A stretch of 64,000 bases of DNA, taken from the NCBI GenBank assembly GCA_964404445.1, contig CAYOJW010000003.1, positions 620,001 to 684,000 of the forward strand, written 5' to 3'. The translations under genes were made by a program, and so were the position numbers. Source of the stretch: UBA2336 sp964404445. Lineage in GTDB: Bacteria > Bacteroidota > Bacteroidia > Cytophagales > Cyclobacteriaceae. The notes under the pieces were generated by a model. That model ran no database searches, was not told where the DNA came from, and saw only the letters and a program-made list of their open reading frames with translations. This document shows, in pieces, positions 35,095 to 44,435 of this stretch (the first letter of the stretch is position 1; every line of letters starts with the position of its first letter).

Positions 35095-35372
35095 AAGACA
35101 TGTTTCTAAAAGGTAAAAATCGGTAAGTATTCTGGTGTCGTTCCCTGCACACCGCTATCGATTTCTAAAATTTGGCTGGGAGAATAGGAGGGGTTTGATT
35201 CAATTGTGTTTATGTCAAATTAGCAACTAATTATCTGTTTAAAAAATTGATTATCAGTTAAATAACTAGATTTTAGTTATTTTATAATTACTGAAATTAA
35301 TCAATTTTTGGATAATTCAATCGTTTGAAGTGCATACGTTTGAAGCATACTCCACGCGAAAAAGTATTCTGC
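35095..35372. other. AT-rich control region upstream of the ribokinase operon
   Basis: This 278-base gap has no gene. It is unusually AT-rich from about 35213 to 35325 and holds a 9-base inverted repeat (35260-35268 with 35274-35282, core AATAACTA/TAGTTATT), a candidate operator. It also holds a TACGTTTG at 35335-35342, a -7-like element 31 bases before the ribokinase ATG. Confidence 0.45.
35335..35342 (+). promoter_or_regulatory. Candidate -7 element for the ribokinase operon
   Basis: TACGTTTG matches TAnnTTTG exactly and would give a start about 25 bases before the ribokinase ATG. The -33 TTTG at 35307-35310 is 24 bases away, a poor spacing, so confidence is limited. Confidence 0.4.
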
Positions 35373-36290
35373 ATGAAAAAAATAATAGTAATCGGAAGTT
35401 GTAACACCGACATGGTGATTAAAACCGACAGGCTTCCAACACCAGGCGAAACGGTATTAGGAGGAACATTTCTGATGAATGCCGGGGGCAAGGGCGCTAA
35501 CCAGGCCGTTACCGCTGCACGACAGGGCGGTCGGGTAACGCTCATTTCAAAAACCGGTAACGATGTATTCGGCAAACAATCGGTTGAGCTTTACAACTCG
35601 GAAGGTATCAACACCGATTACATATTTTCTGATCCTAAAAACCCTTCAGGCGTGGCATTGATTACGGTCGATTCGCACGGTGAGAATTGTATCGTGGTTG
35701 CTTCAGGGGCAAACGGCAGTTTATCACCGGACGATATTGAGAGTGCAAAGGCGGAAATCGAGAGTGGAAGTTTCATATTAATGCAGCTCGAAATCCCGAT
35801 TGAAACCGTAGAGTATGCGGCAGAATTGGCTAACAAAAAAGGAATTCCGGTAATTCTGAATCCGGCACCAGCCAGAACATTATCTGAAAAACTATTGAAA
35901 TGCCTATATGTAATCACACCCAATGAACACGAAGCGGAAATGCTTTCGGGCGTAAAGGTTACCGATTGGGACAGTGCCAAAAAAGCTGCCGATGTAATCA
36001 GCGAGAAGGGAGTTGATAACGTGGTGATAACCATGGGAGCGCAAGGCGCTTTTGTAAAAGAGAAAGACCAATACTACACCGTAGAGGCTACACACGTAAC
36101 GGCCATCGATACAACTGCTGCAGGCGATTCGTTCAGCGGTGCGTTTTGTGTTGGCCTGGCTGAAGGAAAATCAATACTTGATGCGGTTAAAACCGCAACA
36201 CGTGTTGCCGCTATCACGGTTACGCGAATGGGGGCGCAATCGTCCATTCCATTCAGGAACGAACTAACATTATTGGAAGTAGAAAACTAA
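35373..36290 (+). CDS. rbsK: Ribokinase
   Basis: This is a 305-residue PfkB-family kinase from MKKIIVIGSCNTDMVIK; an upstream in-frame ATG was not used. It has the N-terminal sugar-binding pattern GGKGANQAVTAARQGG and the C-terminal nucleotide and anion-hole motif DTTAAGDSFSGAFCVGL. It phosphorylates ribose to ribose 5-phosphate in the cytoplasm. As the first gene of the operon it shows that the released sugar is most likely ribose. Confidence 0.93.
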   Translation: MKKIIVIGSCNTDMVIKTDRLPTPGETVLGGTFLMNAGGKGANQAVTAARQGGRVTLISKTGNDVFGKQSVELYNSEGINTDYIFSDPKNPSGVALITVDSHGENCIVVASGANGSLSPDDIESAKAEIESGSFILMQLEIPIETVEYAAELANKKGIPVILNPAPARTLSEKLLKCLYVITPNEHEAEMLSGVKVTDWDSAKKAADVISEKGVDNVVITMGAQGAFVKEKDQYYTVEATHVTAIDTTAAGDSFSGAFCVGLAEGKSILDAVKTATRVAAITVTRMGAQSSIPFRNELTLLEVEN

Positions 36291-36305
36291 AACGTGGGCG
36301 TTGCT

Positions 36306-39257
36306 ATGAAATCAAACTTTAGCTATTCTGTTTTTAAAGGCTCACTTGTGCGGGTTTTGGGTGCTGTACTGTTGGTATTAACTATTCAAAGTACAGTACA
36401 GGCACAAACCATAGAAGTTACCGGCACCGTAAGAGATAAGGCTACACGCGAAGTCTTGCCGGGCGTTAGTGTAAGTGTAAAAGGAACACAGTCGGGTACG
36501 ATGACGGATGCCGATGGTAAGTATGCCGTAAATGTACAGCCGGGTGCTACCCTCGTGTTCTCATTTATCAGTTATGAAACAACTGAGGTAGCAGTCGGGA
36601 ATAATACAATAATTAATGTTGATTTGGTTGAAGCTGTTACCACGTTAGAGGAGGTAGTCATGATCGGTTACGGTACATCAACCAAAAAGGAAATTACCGG
36701 TGCAGTAACATCGTTAAAAGAAAAGGACTTTAATACGGGTACGTTCAATGACCCAATGGGTTTAGTGCAGGGAAAAGTAGCCGGGCTGTCAATCACTAAA
36801 CCAAACGGTGCCGACCCTATGGCCGGGTATCAGATTTTATTGCGTGGAACCAATACGCTTACCTCCGGTCAGGGACCGCTGATCATTATGGATGGTGTAA
36901 TCGGTGCAGATTTAAAGAACATCAACTTTCAGGATGTCGAGTCTATTGATGTGTTGAAAGACGGCTCAGCCGCAGCGATATACGGAACACGCGGTACCAA
37001 TGGCGTAATAATTATCACAACCAAGTCAGCCAAGTCAGGCAAGGGAATCTTTGAATATTCTGCGCAGGTTTCCACGCAAGTAGCGCCTCGCGGGGTGCAA
37101 AACTTAAATGCCAAAGAATTTAAAAATGCCGTTGAAACATACAGACCCGATTTAGCCGCAGGAAGTCTTTTTGGAAGTGAAACTGATTGGTTTGATGAGA
37201 TCACCCGCGATACCCCGATCAGTTATCAGCAAAATGTTGCACTTTCGGGCGGAACCGATAAGTTTTCGCACCGTACATCGTTAACCCACAGCATAGATCA
37301 GGGCTTGCTTTTAAATAATGAATCGAGGCGCATCCTGTTCAAGACAAACATTCAGCAAAAAGTTATTGACGACAGGCTTACGTTGAATTTTAACTTAACC
37401 AATAATATGCGCAGCTATAAGCCTGCAAACTATGATGTCTTTCGTCAGGCTTTTATTCAAAACCCGACCCAGCCGGTTTACGAGAATTCAGACCCAAGTA
37501 CAGGCGGATATTCATACAGACAGGGGTTAGAATATTACAACCCGGTTGCCATGCTGAAAGAGCGGAGCCGCGATGGTGAAACAAACGACATTGTATTGAA
37601 CTTGCGGGCAACTCTTAAAATTACCGATAACCTTAACTGGGATAATTTCATCTCAACACAGCGGTCGGAGTGGGAAGAAAATTCTTATAAAACACGGTAC
37701 TACCCTACCACGCTGGGCAGAGGGGAAGCCGAAATTGGTAACGGCAGGAGTATCAATAACCAGTTTGAAAGCATATTTAACTACGATACATCGTTTGGCG
37801 ACCATAATCTTCAGGCCGTGGCCGGGTACGCTTTTCAGGAGTTTGAGCAAAGCAACTCGTATATGGGAAATTCCCGGTTCGATACGGATGTTTTCCTTTA
37901 TAATAATATTGGTGTAGGCGCTTCATTGGTAGGCGGCACTGCTGACATGAGCTCGGGCAAACAATCCAGCAGGCTTATAGCTTTGTTTGGCAGGGTGGCT
38001 TACAATTATAAAGAAAAATATCTCGTATCTGTTTCGCTCAGAAGAGAAGGTTCTTCAAAATTTGGCGATAACTATAAATGGGGCTTGTTTCCTGCGGTAA
38101 GTGTGGGTTGGAGATTGAACGAGGAAGCATTTATGGAAAATGTAACATGGATAAGCGATTTAAAGTTACGGGCAGGCTATGGGGTTACGGGTAACCAGGA
38201 TTTTGCCCCTTATCAATCACTAATTTTATTGGAGCGGGTTGGCAGCTTGTTTTATAACCAGGAATGGATCACTTCGTTCGGGCCCGGGCAAAACCCAAAC
38301 CCGAACCTGCGTTGGGAAAAGAAGAAAGAATTTAATGCAGGTGTTGATTTTTCGGTACTGAACAAACGGTTGAGGGGAAGTATTGAATTTTACCAAAGAA
38401 AAGCAGAAGACCTACTTTGGAGATTTGATGTATCGGTTCCGCCCTATCTTTATAACAAATTGTTTACCAATGTAGGCACTATCAGCAACACAGGTATTGA
38501 AATTACCCTGAACAGCCAGTTGATAAAGAAAGGGAATTTTCAGTGGAACGCTACGCTAACCGGCAGCCATAACAAAAACAAGTTGGTTAAAATATCCAAT
38601 GGTGAGTTCCCCAGAACATCTTACCCATGGGCTACTACATCGGGCATACTTGTTACCTACACCCAACGCATTCAGGAAGGACAAGCATTGGGAACTTTTT
38701 TCGGGCCTGTTTGGCTCGGGGTTGATGAGTATGGCAATGATGTGTTCAAAAATCAAAACCCGGTTGGTCAGGTTGATGAAACTAAATGGGAAGATATTGG
38801 GAACGCAAACCCTTTGGCAACACTTGGGTGGAGCAATGATTTCACCTATAAAAACTGGAGCCTCAATGTAAACTTTCGTGCAGGCATAGGGGGTAAGGTG
38901 TTAAACTTATACCGCCTTTATTACGAGTCGTGGCAGCGTATGGGGCTTACCAACATTGTGCATACACAATATGAAAACCCGGAGTTTTCAGGAAGTATTG
39001 TTTACTCTTCAAAATATGTAGAAGACGCAACATTTCTCAAGCTCGACAACGTTACACTTGCGTACAATTTTAACATGAACTCGAAATACATCTCACGCTT
39101 AAATGTATTCGGCTCAGCTCAAAATGTTTTTTGGATTACCGGATATAAAGGGATAGACCCTGAAGTGAGCCTTTCCGGCCTTGAGCCGGGTATTGACAGG
39201 CCATCCTATTACCCAAGAACCACCAGCATTACAGTTGGCATAAATGCAACATTTTAA
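36306..39257 (+). CDS. SusC/RagA family TonB-dependent receptor
   Basis: This is a 983-residue outer membrane receptor from the ATG giving MKSNFSYSVFKGS; a longer frame from a GTG was not used. It has a signal peptide (ending VQAQ), a carboxypeptidase-like beta-sandwich (VTGTVRDKATREVLPGVSVSVKG), a TonB box region (LEEVVMIGYG), the plug signature DVESIDVLKDGSAAAIYGTRGTNGVI, and a large barrel ending SITVGINATF. With the SusD protein downstream it forms the lidded pump that takes up oligomeric or modified substrates. The ligand is inferred from the operon to be ribose-containing. Confidence 0.96.
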   Translation: MKSNFSYSVFKGSLVRVLGAVLLVLTIQSTVQAQTIEVTGTVRDKATREVLPGVSVSVKGTQSGTMTDADGKYAVNVQPGATLVFSFISYETTEVAVGNNTIINVDLVEAVTTLEEVVMIGYGTSTKKEITGAVTSLKEKDFNTGTFNDPMGLVQGKVAGLSITKPNGADPMAGYQILLRGTNTLTSGQGPLIIMDGVIGADLKNINFQDVESIDVLKDGSAAAIYGTRGTNGVIIITTKSAKSGKGIFEYSAQVSTQVAPRGVQNLNAKEFKNAVETYRPDLAAGSLFGSETDWFDEITRDTPISYQQNVALSGGTDKFSHRTSLTHSIDQGLLLNNESRRILFKTNIQQKVIDDRLTLNFNLTNNMRSYKPANYDVFRQAFIQNPTQPVYENSDPSTGGYSYRQGLEYYNPVAMLKERSRDGETNDIVLNLRATLKITDNLNWDNFISTQRSEWEENSYKTRYYPTTLGRGEAEIGNGRSINNQFESIFNYDTSFGDHNLQAVAGYAFQEFEQSNSYMGNSRFDTDVFLYNNIGVGASLVGGTADMSSGKQSSRLIALFGRVAYNYKEKYLVSVSLRREGSSKFGDNYKWGLFPAVSVGWRLNEEAFMENVTWISDLKLRAGYGVTGNQDFAPYQSLILLERVGSLFYNQEWITSFGPGQNPNPNLRWEKKKEFNAGVDFSVLNKRLRGSIEFYQRKAEDLLWRFDVSVPPYLYNKLFTNVGTISNTGIEITLNSQLIKKGNFQWNATLTGSHNKNKLVKISNGEFPRTSYPWATTSGILVTYTQRIQEGQALGTFFGPVWLGVDEYGNDVFKNQNPVGQVDETKWEDIGNANPLATLGWSNDFTYKNWSLNVNFRAGIGGKVLNLYRLYYESWQRMGLTNIVHTQYENPEFSGSIVYSSKYVEDATFLKLDNVTLAYNFNMNSKYISRLNVFGSAQNVFWITGYKGIDPEVSLSGLEPGIDRPSYYPRTTSITVGINATF

Positions 39258-39275
39258 AAGGTAAAGATGAACATT

Positions 39276-40790
39276 ATGAAAAAGCACATCATTAAATCCG
39301 TACCCGCTATCGTATTGGTCTTCTTAACGGTTTCCTGTTTTGATCTTTCGGAAAATGTATATTCAAAAATTCCGGTTGAAAATTTTTTTCGTAACGAAAG
39401 GGACATTATTGCGTACGCTGGCCGTGCCTACATAGGGCTTCAGCCGTTCCCGGAAGAGCAACGCCTTTGGTCGCTGGGTCAAAATGCTTCTGACGAAATG
39501 GCGATCCCGGCAAAAGATAACAACGAGTGGAAGGAAGGCGACCGGTGGCAGGTTATCGATAAGCACACGCTTGGTAGCTCTACGGCAACAAATAAAATTC
39601 TGACACAAGCATGGGATATGGTTTTTCAGGGTATCTCGGCGTGTAACGAAATCTTATTGGTTCTTTCGCCAATTGAATTTGAAAATAAAGCACGTGTAAT
39701 TGCAGAGATCAAAGTTTTACGAGCCTTCTATTACTATTGGGCATTAGATTATTGGGGAAATGTTCCGTTCTCGATAGTGTACGGAAGCAAAGAATTACCC
39801 GAACAAAAGAACAGGCAGTTTATTTATGATTTTATCATTGAAGAAATTGAAAGCAACCTCGATGAGTTACAGGAGTTGCCCAATGCCGAATATTATGGTC
39901 GTGTAACCAAGCCAATGGCCTATATGTTGTTGGCAAAAATGTACATTAATGCGCAGGAGTGGGTCGGACAAAATAAGTTTGCCGAAGCCGTAGCTGCCTG
40001 CGATAATATCATAGCCCTGAATGCCTACCAAATTGAAGACGACTATTTTGCAAACTTTAAAGTTCATAACGAAGGGTCAAAAGAGAACATATTCGTTATC
40101 CCTTACCACTCACAGCTTACCGATGAGCACTTCTATTGGGCACACTTAACGCTGAACGAAGCAAGTATGCCAACGTTTAATATGGCAGAAAAACCATGGG
40201 ATGGATTTATTGTGCCCGAAGAGTTTTTTAACCGCTATGCTGTTAATGATTTAAGAAGAAACTCATTTCTCTTCGGCCAGCAGTATGATAAAAGCGGAAA
40301 CCCGATTGTGGTAAATGGCGAAAATTTCATCTATACACCAACCATTGTAAACTACCAGGCTCGAAAAAAATGGGAAGGTGTGCGGTGTGCCAAGTACGAA
40401 TACCAGGAAGGGCTCAAGTACGATGTAGTAGATATGGAGAATGACTTCGTGCTCTTCCGCTATGCAGATGTACTGTACACCAAACTTGAAGCACTGCATC
40501 GGGGAGGCGGCTCGGTTGCCGGCTTTATCAACGATCCGGATCTACAAAAGATCAGAACACGCGCAGGTCTTGCCCCATATACCCCTGCAGATATTACCGA
40601 TGTTGAATTATTAGACGAACTCGGTCGTGAGTTTGCATGGGAAGGCCACAGACGCCAGGATCAAATTCGCTTTGGCGTGTGGGGAAATGCCTGGTGGGAA
40701 AAACCTGCATCAGGCCCTAACAAAAAGTTATTCCCGATACCCGCAAGCGCAATAGTAACAAACCCGAACCTGATACAAAACCCGGATTAA
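39276..40790 (+). CDS. SusD/RagB family surface lipoprotein
   Basis: This is a 504-residue lipoprotein from MKKHIIKSVPAIV, with lipobox Cys21 in TVSCFD. The TPR-like SusD fold shows in VIAEIKVLRAFYYYWALDYWGNVPF and in the C-terminal ELGREFAWEGHRRQDQIRFGVW plus LFPIPASAIVTNPNLIQNPD ending. It acts as the binding lid over the SusC barrel. Its TAA stop shares a base with the ATG of the first glycohydrolase gene. Confidence 0.96.
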   Translation: MKKHIIKSVPAIVLVFLTVSCFDLSENVYSKIPVENFFRNERDIIAYAGRAYIGLQPFPEEQRLWSLGQNASDEMAIPAKDNNEWKEGDRWQVIDKHTLGSSTATNKILTQAWDMVFQGISACNEILLVLSPIEFENKARVIAEIKVLRAFYYYWALDYWGNVPFSIVYGSKELPEQKNRQFIYDFIIEEIESNLDELQELPNAEYYGRVTKPMAYMLLAKMYINAQEWVGQNKFAEAVAACDNIIALNAYQIEDDYFANFKVHNEGSKENIFVIPYHSQLTDEHFYWAHLTLNEASMPTFNMAEKPWDGFIVPEEFFNRYAVNDLRRNSFLFGQQYDKSGNPIVVNGENFIYTPTIVNYQARKKWEGVRCAKYEYQEGLKYDVVDMENDFVLFRYADVLYTKLEALHRGGGSVAGFINDPDLQKIRTRAGLAPYTPADITDVELLDELGREFAWEGHRRQDQIRFGVWGNAWWEKPASGPNKKLFPIPASAIVTNPNLIQNPD

Positions 40791-42790
40791 TGCAATCTAA
40801 AATATCCATATCAATAATAATCATAGCCTTTCTTTTTGCGGGGCAAAATACCTATGCGCAAAAGAAGACTATAACGAAGGCCGAACTGCGCGATAAAATT
40901 GCAGGCGCATGGATTGGTCAGATGATTGGTAACATTTACGGCCTGCCACACGAAAACAAATACATCAATGCACCGGGCGATGAAAGCAAATGGCCGTATG
41001 GCTATACCAAAAACTTAGATAAGCTAAAGCAATACAAGGGTGCGTTTTCGGATGATGATACCGATGTTGAGTATATGTATTTGCTCACCATGGAAAAATT
41101 CGGGTACGAACCCACATACGAACAAATGCGTGAAGCGTGGATGTTTCATATCCGCGATCGTGTGTGGCTTGCTAACCGTGGGGCGTTGGGGTTGATGCAC
41201 TTTGGGTTCACGCCTCCGTTTACAGGCGACAAAAACATTAACCCGCATTGGTTTCAAATCGACCCGCAGTTGATTAATGAAATATGGGCTTATACAGCGC
41301 CCGGTATGGTAAAGTATGCCGCACAAAAATCAGACTGGGCGGCATTAATCACCAGTGATGAATGGGGCGCAGAGCCAACCGTACATTACGGGGCAATGTA
41401 TGCTGCGGCATTTTTCGAGAAAGATGTACGCAAACTCATCGACATCGGGTTGAAAGAATTACCTGCGAATGGCCGCTATACGCAAACGATTCGTGATATG
41501 ATAGCGCTGCATAAAAAATATCCCAACAAATGGCAGGATGCGTGGAAGGAAATGGCCGGGAAATATTATATCAACGAGCCTGACCTTACCAAAACAATCT
41601 GGAATGCAAATCTGAATGGTGCGTGTGGCATTTTGGCGATGTTGTATGGCAATGGCGATTTTCAACGGACACTCGACTTGTCGTGTGCGATGGGCTTTGA
41701 TGCCGACAACCAGGCTGCAACCGTAGCGGGTATTTTGGGCGTAATCAGCGGCTTGAAAGGATTGCCTGCCGATTTGTATTTACCGATTGAAGGCTGGACA
41801 AAACCGTTTAACGACACCTATATTAACATTACCCGACACGAGCTGCCCGATGCAAGCATTAATGATATGATTGACAGAACGCTGGCTGTTACGCTTGATT
41901 TGGTTAAAGCTAAAGGCGGAAAGGTTTCAGGTAAAGCCGGTACCGAAAAAGTTACCATTAACACAACGGCAACATTTGATGTGCCGGTTGAATTTTATAT
42001 TGGCCCTGCCGTGCGTATGGAAGTAAACAAGCCTGTTGATTTTAATTTTTACAGCGATGCCAATAAAAAATATAACTGGAAACTCATTGGAGGTGAACTT
42101 CCGGTAGGTGTAACCTTTACCAACGGTAAACTTTCGGGTACACCAACTACACCCGGTAAGTATAACATTACTGTTCAGTTAGATAACGGCAAGAAATTTT
42201 TAAAGAAGAATTTCGAGTTGTTGGTTCGTTCCGAAAACATTGCATATAAAGCTTCTGCTGTGCTGGCAAACATTCAGCAGTTGAATGAAGGCGTAATTGA
42301 TTCGGCATGGGTAACGTTTGGAAAATCGATGTACGCAAAAACTCCTGAAGTTATTCGCGATGGAAATATTTACGGAACAACAGGCTCGGTATTTTACAGT
42401 CTGGCAGCTAAAGCGAAACTTCCTAAAGTTGATTACTACGGGTATGAGTGGAAGGATGAACAATCGATAGATATGCTGGCGTTTTTTACAGGCGGTATGG
42501 AAGAGTTTGGCGGTTGGTTCACTTCGCTGAACGTTCAGTATAAAAACGGAGAAGGCAAATGGGTTCCGGTAGAGAAAATAGATATTAATCCGTATTTACC
42601 GAAAACGGATATTGTTTTCTTTCAGCCTCATTTTGTTGAGTATGTAATCAGCTTTAAGCCGATTAAAACAAAAGCCATACGCATTATTGGCGATGCGGCC
42701 ATTCAAGATCACTGGCATTTGTACACAAAGAATGTATCGGGATTTACATCTATCACGGAATTGAGTGTTTATAAATCAGAAAGTAAGTAG
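40790..42790 (+). CDS. ADP-ribosylglycohydrolase 1 with Ig-like and discoidin-like domains
   Basis: This is a 666-residue secreted protein (signal ending NTYAQ). Residues about 30-390 form the all-helical DraG/ADP-ribosylglycohydrolase fold: GAWIGQMIGNIYG, the metal-site SDDDTDVEYM near residue 87, and GFDADNQAATVAGILG near residue 302 in place of the usual GGDTDT. A putative Ig domain (LPVGVTFTNGKLSGTPTTPG, about 400-485) follows, then a discoidin/F5-8-like domain (about 490-665). The family cuts N- or O-glycosidic bonds to ADP-ribose. The added domains suggest binding of a large ligand. It lacks a lipobox, so it is periplasmic or secreted. Confidence 0.85.
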   Translation: MQSKISISIIIIAFLFAGQNTYAQKKTITKAELRDKIAGAWIGQMIGNIYGLPHENKYINAPGDESKWPYGYTKNLDKLKQYKGAFSDDDTDVEYMYLLTMEKFGYEPTYEQMREAWMFHIRDRVWLANRGALGLMHFGFTPPFTGDKNINPHWFQIDPQLINEIWAYTAPGMVKYAAQKSDWAALITSDEWGAEPTVHYGAMYAAAFFEKDVRKLIDIGLKELPANGRYTQTIRDMIALHKKYPNKWQDAWKEMAGKYYINEPDLTKTIWNANLNGACGILAMLYGNGDFQRTLDLSCAMGFDADNQAATVAGILGVISGLKGLPADLYLPIEGWTKPFNDTYINITRHELPDASINDMIDRTLAVTLDLVKAKGGKVSGKAGTEKVTINTTATFDVPVEFYIGPAVRMEVNKPVDFNFYSDANKKYNWKLIGGELPVGVTFTNGKLSGTPTTPGKYNITVQLDNGKKFLKKNFELLVRSENIAYKASAVLANIQQLNEGVIDSAWVTFGKSMYAKTPEVIRDGNIYGTTGSVFYSLAAKAKLPKVDYYGYEWKDEQSIDMLAFFTGGMEEFGGWFTSLNVQYKNGEGKWVPVEKIDINPYLPKTDIVFFQPHFVEYVISFKPIKTKAIRIIGDAAIQDHWHLYTKNVSGFTSITELSVYKSESK

Positions 42791-42791
42791 C

Positions 42792-44432
42792 ATGAAGATA
42801 ATAGTTAGGGTTAGTTGTTTGGTGATGTTAGCGGTTGTTGTTTTCGGATGTACGTCCGAAACAACAACTTCTGACGATGTGCTGGCGAAAGGTTCTATTA
42901 CGTTGACAAAGGCCGAGCTTCAGAATAAAATCAGCGGAGGCTGGGCAGGCCAAACTATTGGCGTAGTGTATGGCGCTCCGGTTGAGTTTAAATACCAGGG
43001 TTCGCTTATTGATGAAGCACACATCATTCCGTGGGACGAACACTATGTTAAATACTGGTGGGATAAAAAACCCGGCTTGTTCGATGATATTTATACGGAT
43101 TTGAATTTTGTACACGCATTTGAAGTGTACGGACTTGATGCTCCTGCCGATTCCATCGCTAAGCATTGGTCGAATACTGCTTACCATCTTGCACATGCCA
43201 ATCAGGCATCGCGCTATAATATATTGAACGGCATTATGCCGCCCGCTTCCGGCCATTGGAAAAATAATCCTCATGCCGATGATATTGATTTCCAGATTGA
43301 GGCCGATTTCATCGGGTTGATGGCACCCGGCATGGTGAACCAGGCTACCGATATTGCCGACCGCGTAGGGCACATTATGAACAGTGGCGATGGATATTAC
43401 GGTGGCGTATTTGTGTCGGCCATGTATTCGCTTGCGTTTGTATCGAACGACCCGGTTTATATTGTTCGCGAAGCGATAAAAACCATTCCGCAAGGCACGC
43501 AGTTTTACGATTGCATTGCCGATGTTATTGCATGGCACAAACAATATCCCAACGACTGGAGACAAACCTGGTTTGAGGCTCAGAAGAAATGGAATAAAGA
43601 TGTCGGTTGTCCGAAAGGAGTTTTCTTAGGCTTCAACATCGATGCGAAAATTAACTCGGCTTACGTGGCTATTGGTATGCTGTATGGCAATGGCGATTTC
43701 ACCAAGTCGGTTGATATTGCTACGCGTTGCGGTCAGGATGCAGATTGTAATCCGGCAACGGTAGGCGGGGTGCTGGGCGTTATGCTTGGGTATGATAAAA
43801 TCCCCGACTTTTGGTTGAAGCCCTTACAAGAGATTGAGAATGATAATTTTGAAAACACCGAAGTATCGCTGGCGAAAGCCTATCAATGGAGTTTTAAACA
43901 CGCGCTTGAATTAATCACAAAAGCAGGCGGTAGTGCAGAAGGTGAATCGGTAACCATACCGCTCGAAAAACCCAAAGCGGTAGCGGTTGAGCAAAACTTT
44001 GAAAACACATTCCCGATTGAGCGAAATAAAATTGATGAGTCGTTTACCGATGAAATAACATTTGAATTTACCGGCAACGGGTATTTGTTGTATGGTAACA
44101 TGGTGAAGCGTTCTAAAATTGATGGCGATTACATCGACCGGATTTCAAAACGCACGTATGGTTCCGAACCGCTTGGCCTGGCCGAATTAAACGATACCTA
44201 TGTGGCTATCATGGAAGTATATGTTGATGGTGTGCTGGATGAAACCATAAAGCTGCCGATGAAAAATTCTTCGCGCAGGCTTGAACCGGCATGGAAATAC
44301 CAGATGACAGAAGGCCGTCATACAGTAACATTAAAATGGATTAACCACAACCCCGGATATGAATACCGGATTAATGATTTGATTGTGTATTCTGAAAAAC
44401 AACCGGTTAGTAATTTGCCACACAACCATTAA
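42792..44432 (+). CDS. ADP-ribosylglycohydrolase 2, lipoprotein
   Basis: This is a 546-residue lipoprotein from MKIIVRVSCLVM, with lipobox Cys20 in VVFGCTSE. The DraG fold is recognisable (GGWAGQTIGVVYGAP near residue 50). The metal-site equivalents are LFDDIYTD near residue 96 and GQDADCNPATVGG from residue 314, so the acidic residues are kept but the context differs from typical DraG enzymes. A C-terminal beta-rich region (about 400-546) contains FEFTGNGYLLYGN. It is closely related to the next gene, likely by tandem duplication. The start directly follows the previous stop. Confidence 0.85.
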   Translation: MKIIVRVSCLVMLAVVVFGCTSETTTSDDVLAKGSITLTKAELQNKISGGWAGQTIGVVYGAPVEFKYQGSLIDEAHIIPWDEHYVKYWWDKKPGLFDDIYTDLNFVHAFEVYGLDAPADSIAKHWSNTAYHLAHANQASRYNILNGIMPPASGHWKNNPHADDIDFQIEADFIGLMAPGMVNQATDIADRVGHIMNSGDGYYGGVFVSAMYSLAFVSNDPVYIVREAIKTIPQGTQFYDCIADVIAWHKQYPNDWRQTWFEAQKKWNKDVGCPKGVFLGFNIDAKINSAYVAIGMLYGNGDFTKSVDIATRCGQDADCNPATVGGVLGVMLGYDKIPDFWLKPLQEIENDNFENTEVSLAKAYQWSFKHALELITKAGGSAEGESVTIPLEKPKAVAVEQNFENTFPIERNKIDESFTDEITFEFTGNGYLLYGNMVKRSKIDGDYIDRISKRTYGSEPLGLAELNDTYVAIMEVYVDGVLDETIKLPMKNSSRRLEPAWKYQMTEGRHTVTLKWINHNPGYEYRINDLIVYSEKQPVSNLPHNH

Positions 44433-44435
44433 GAT

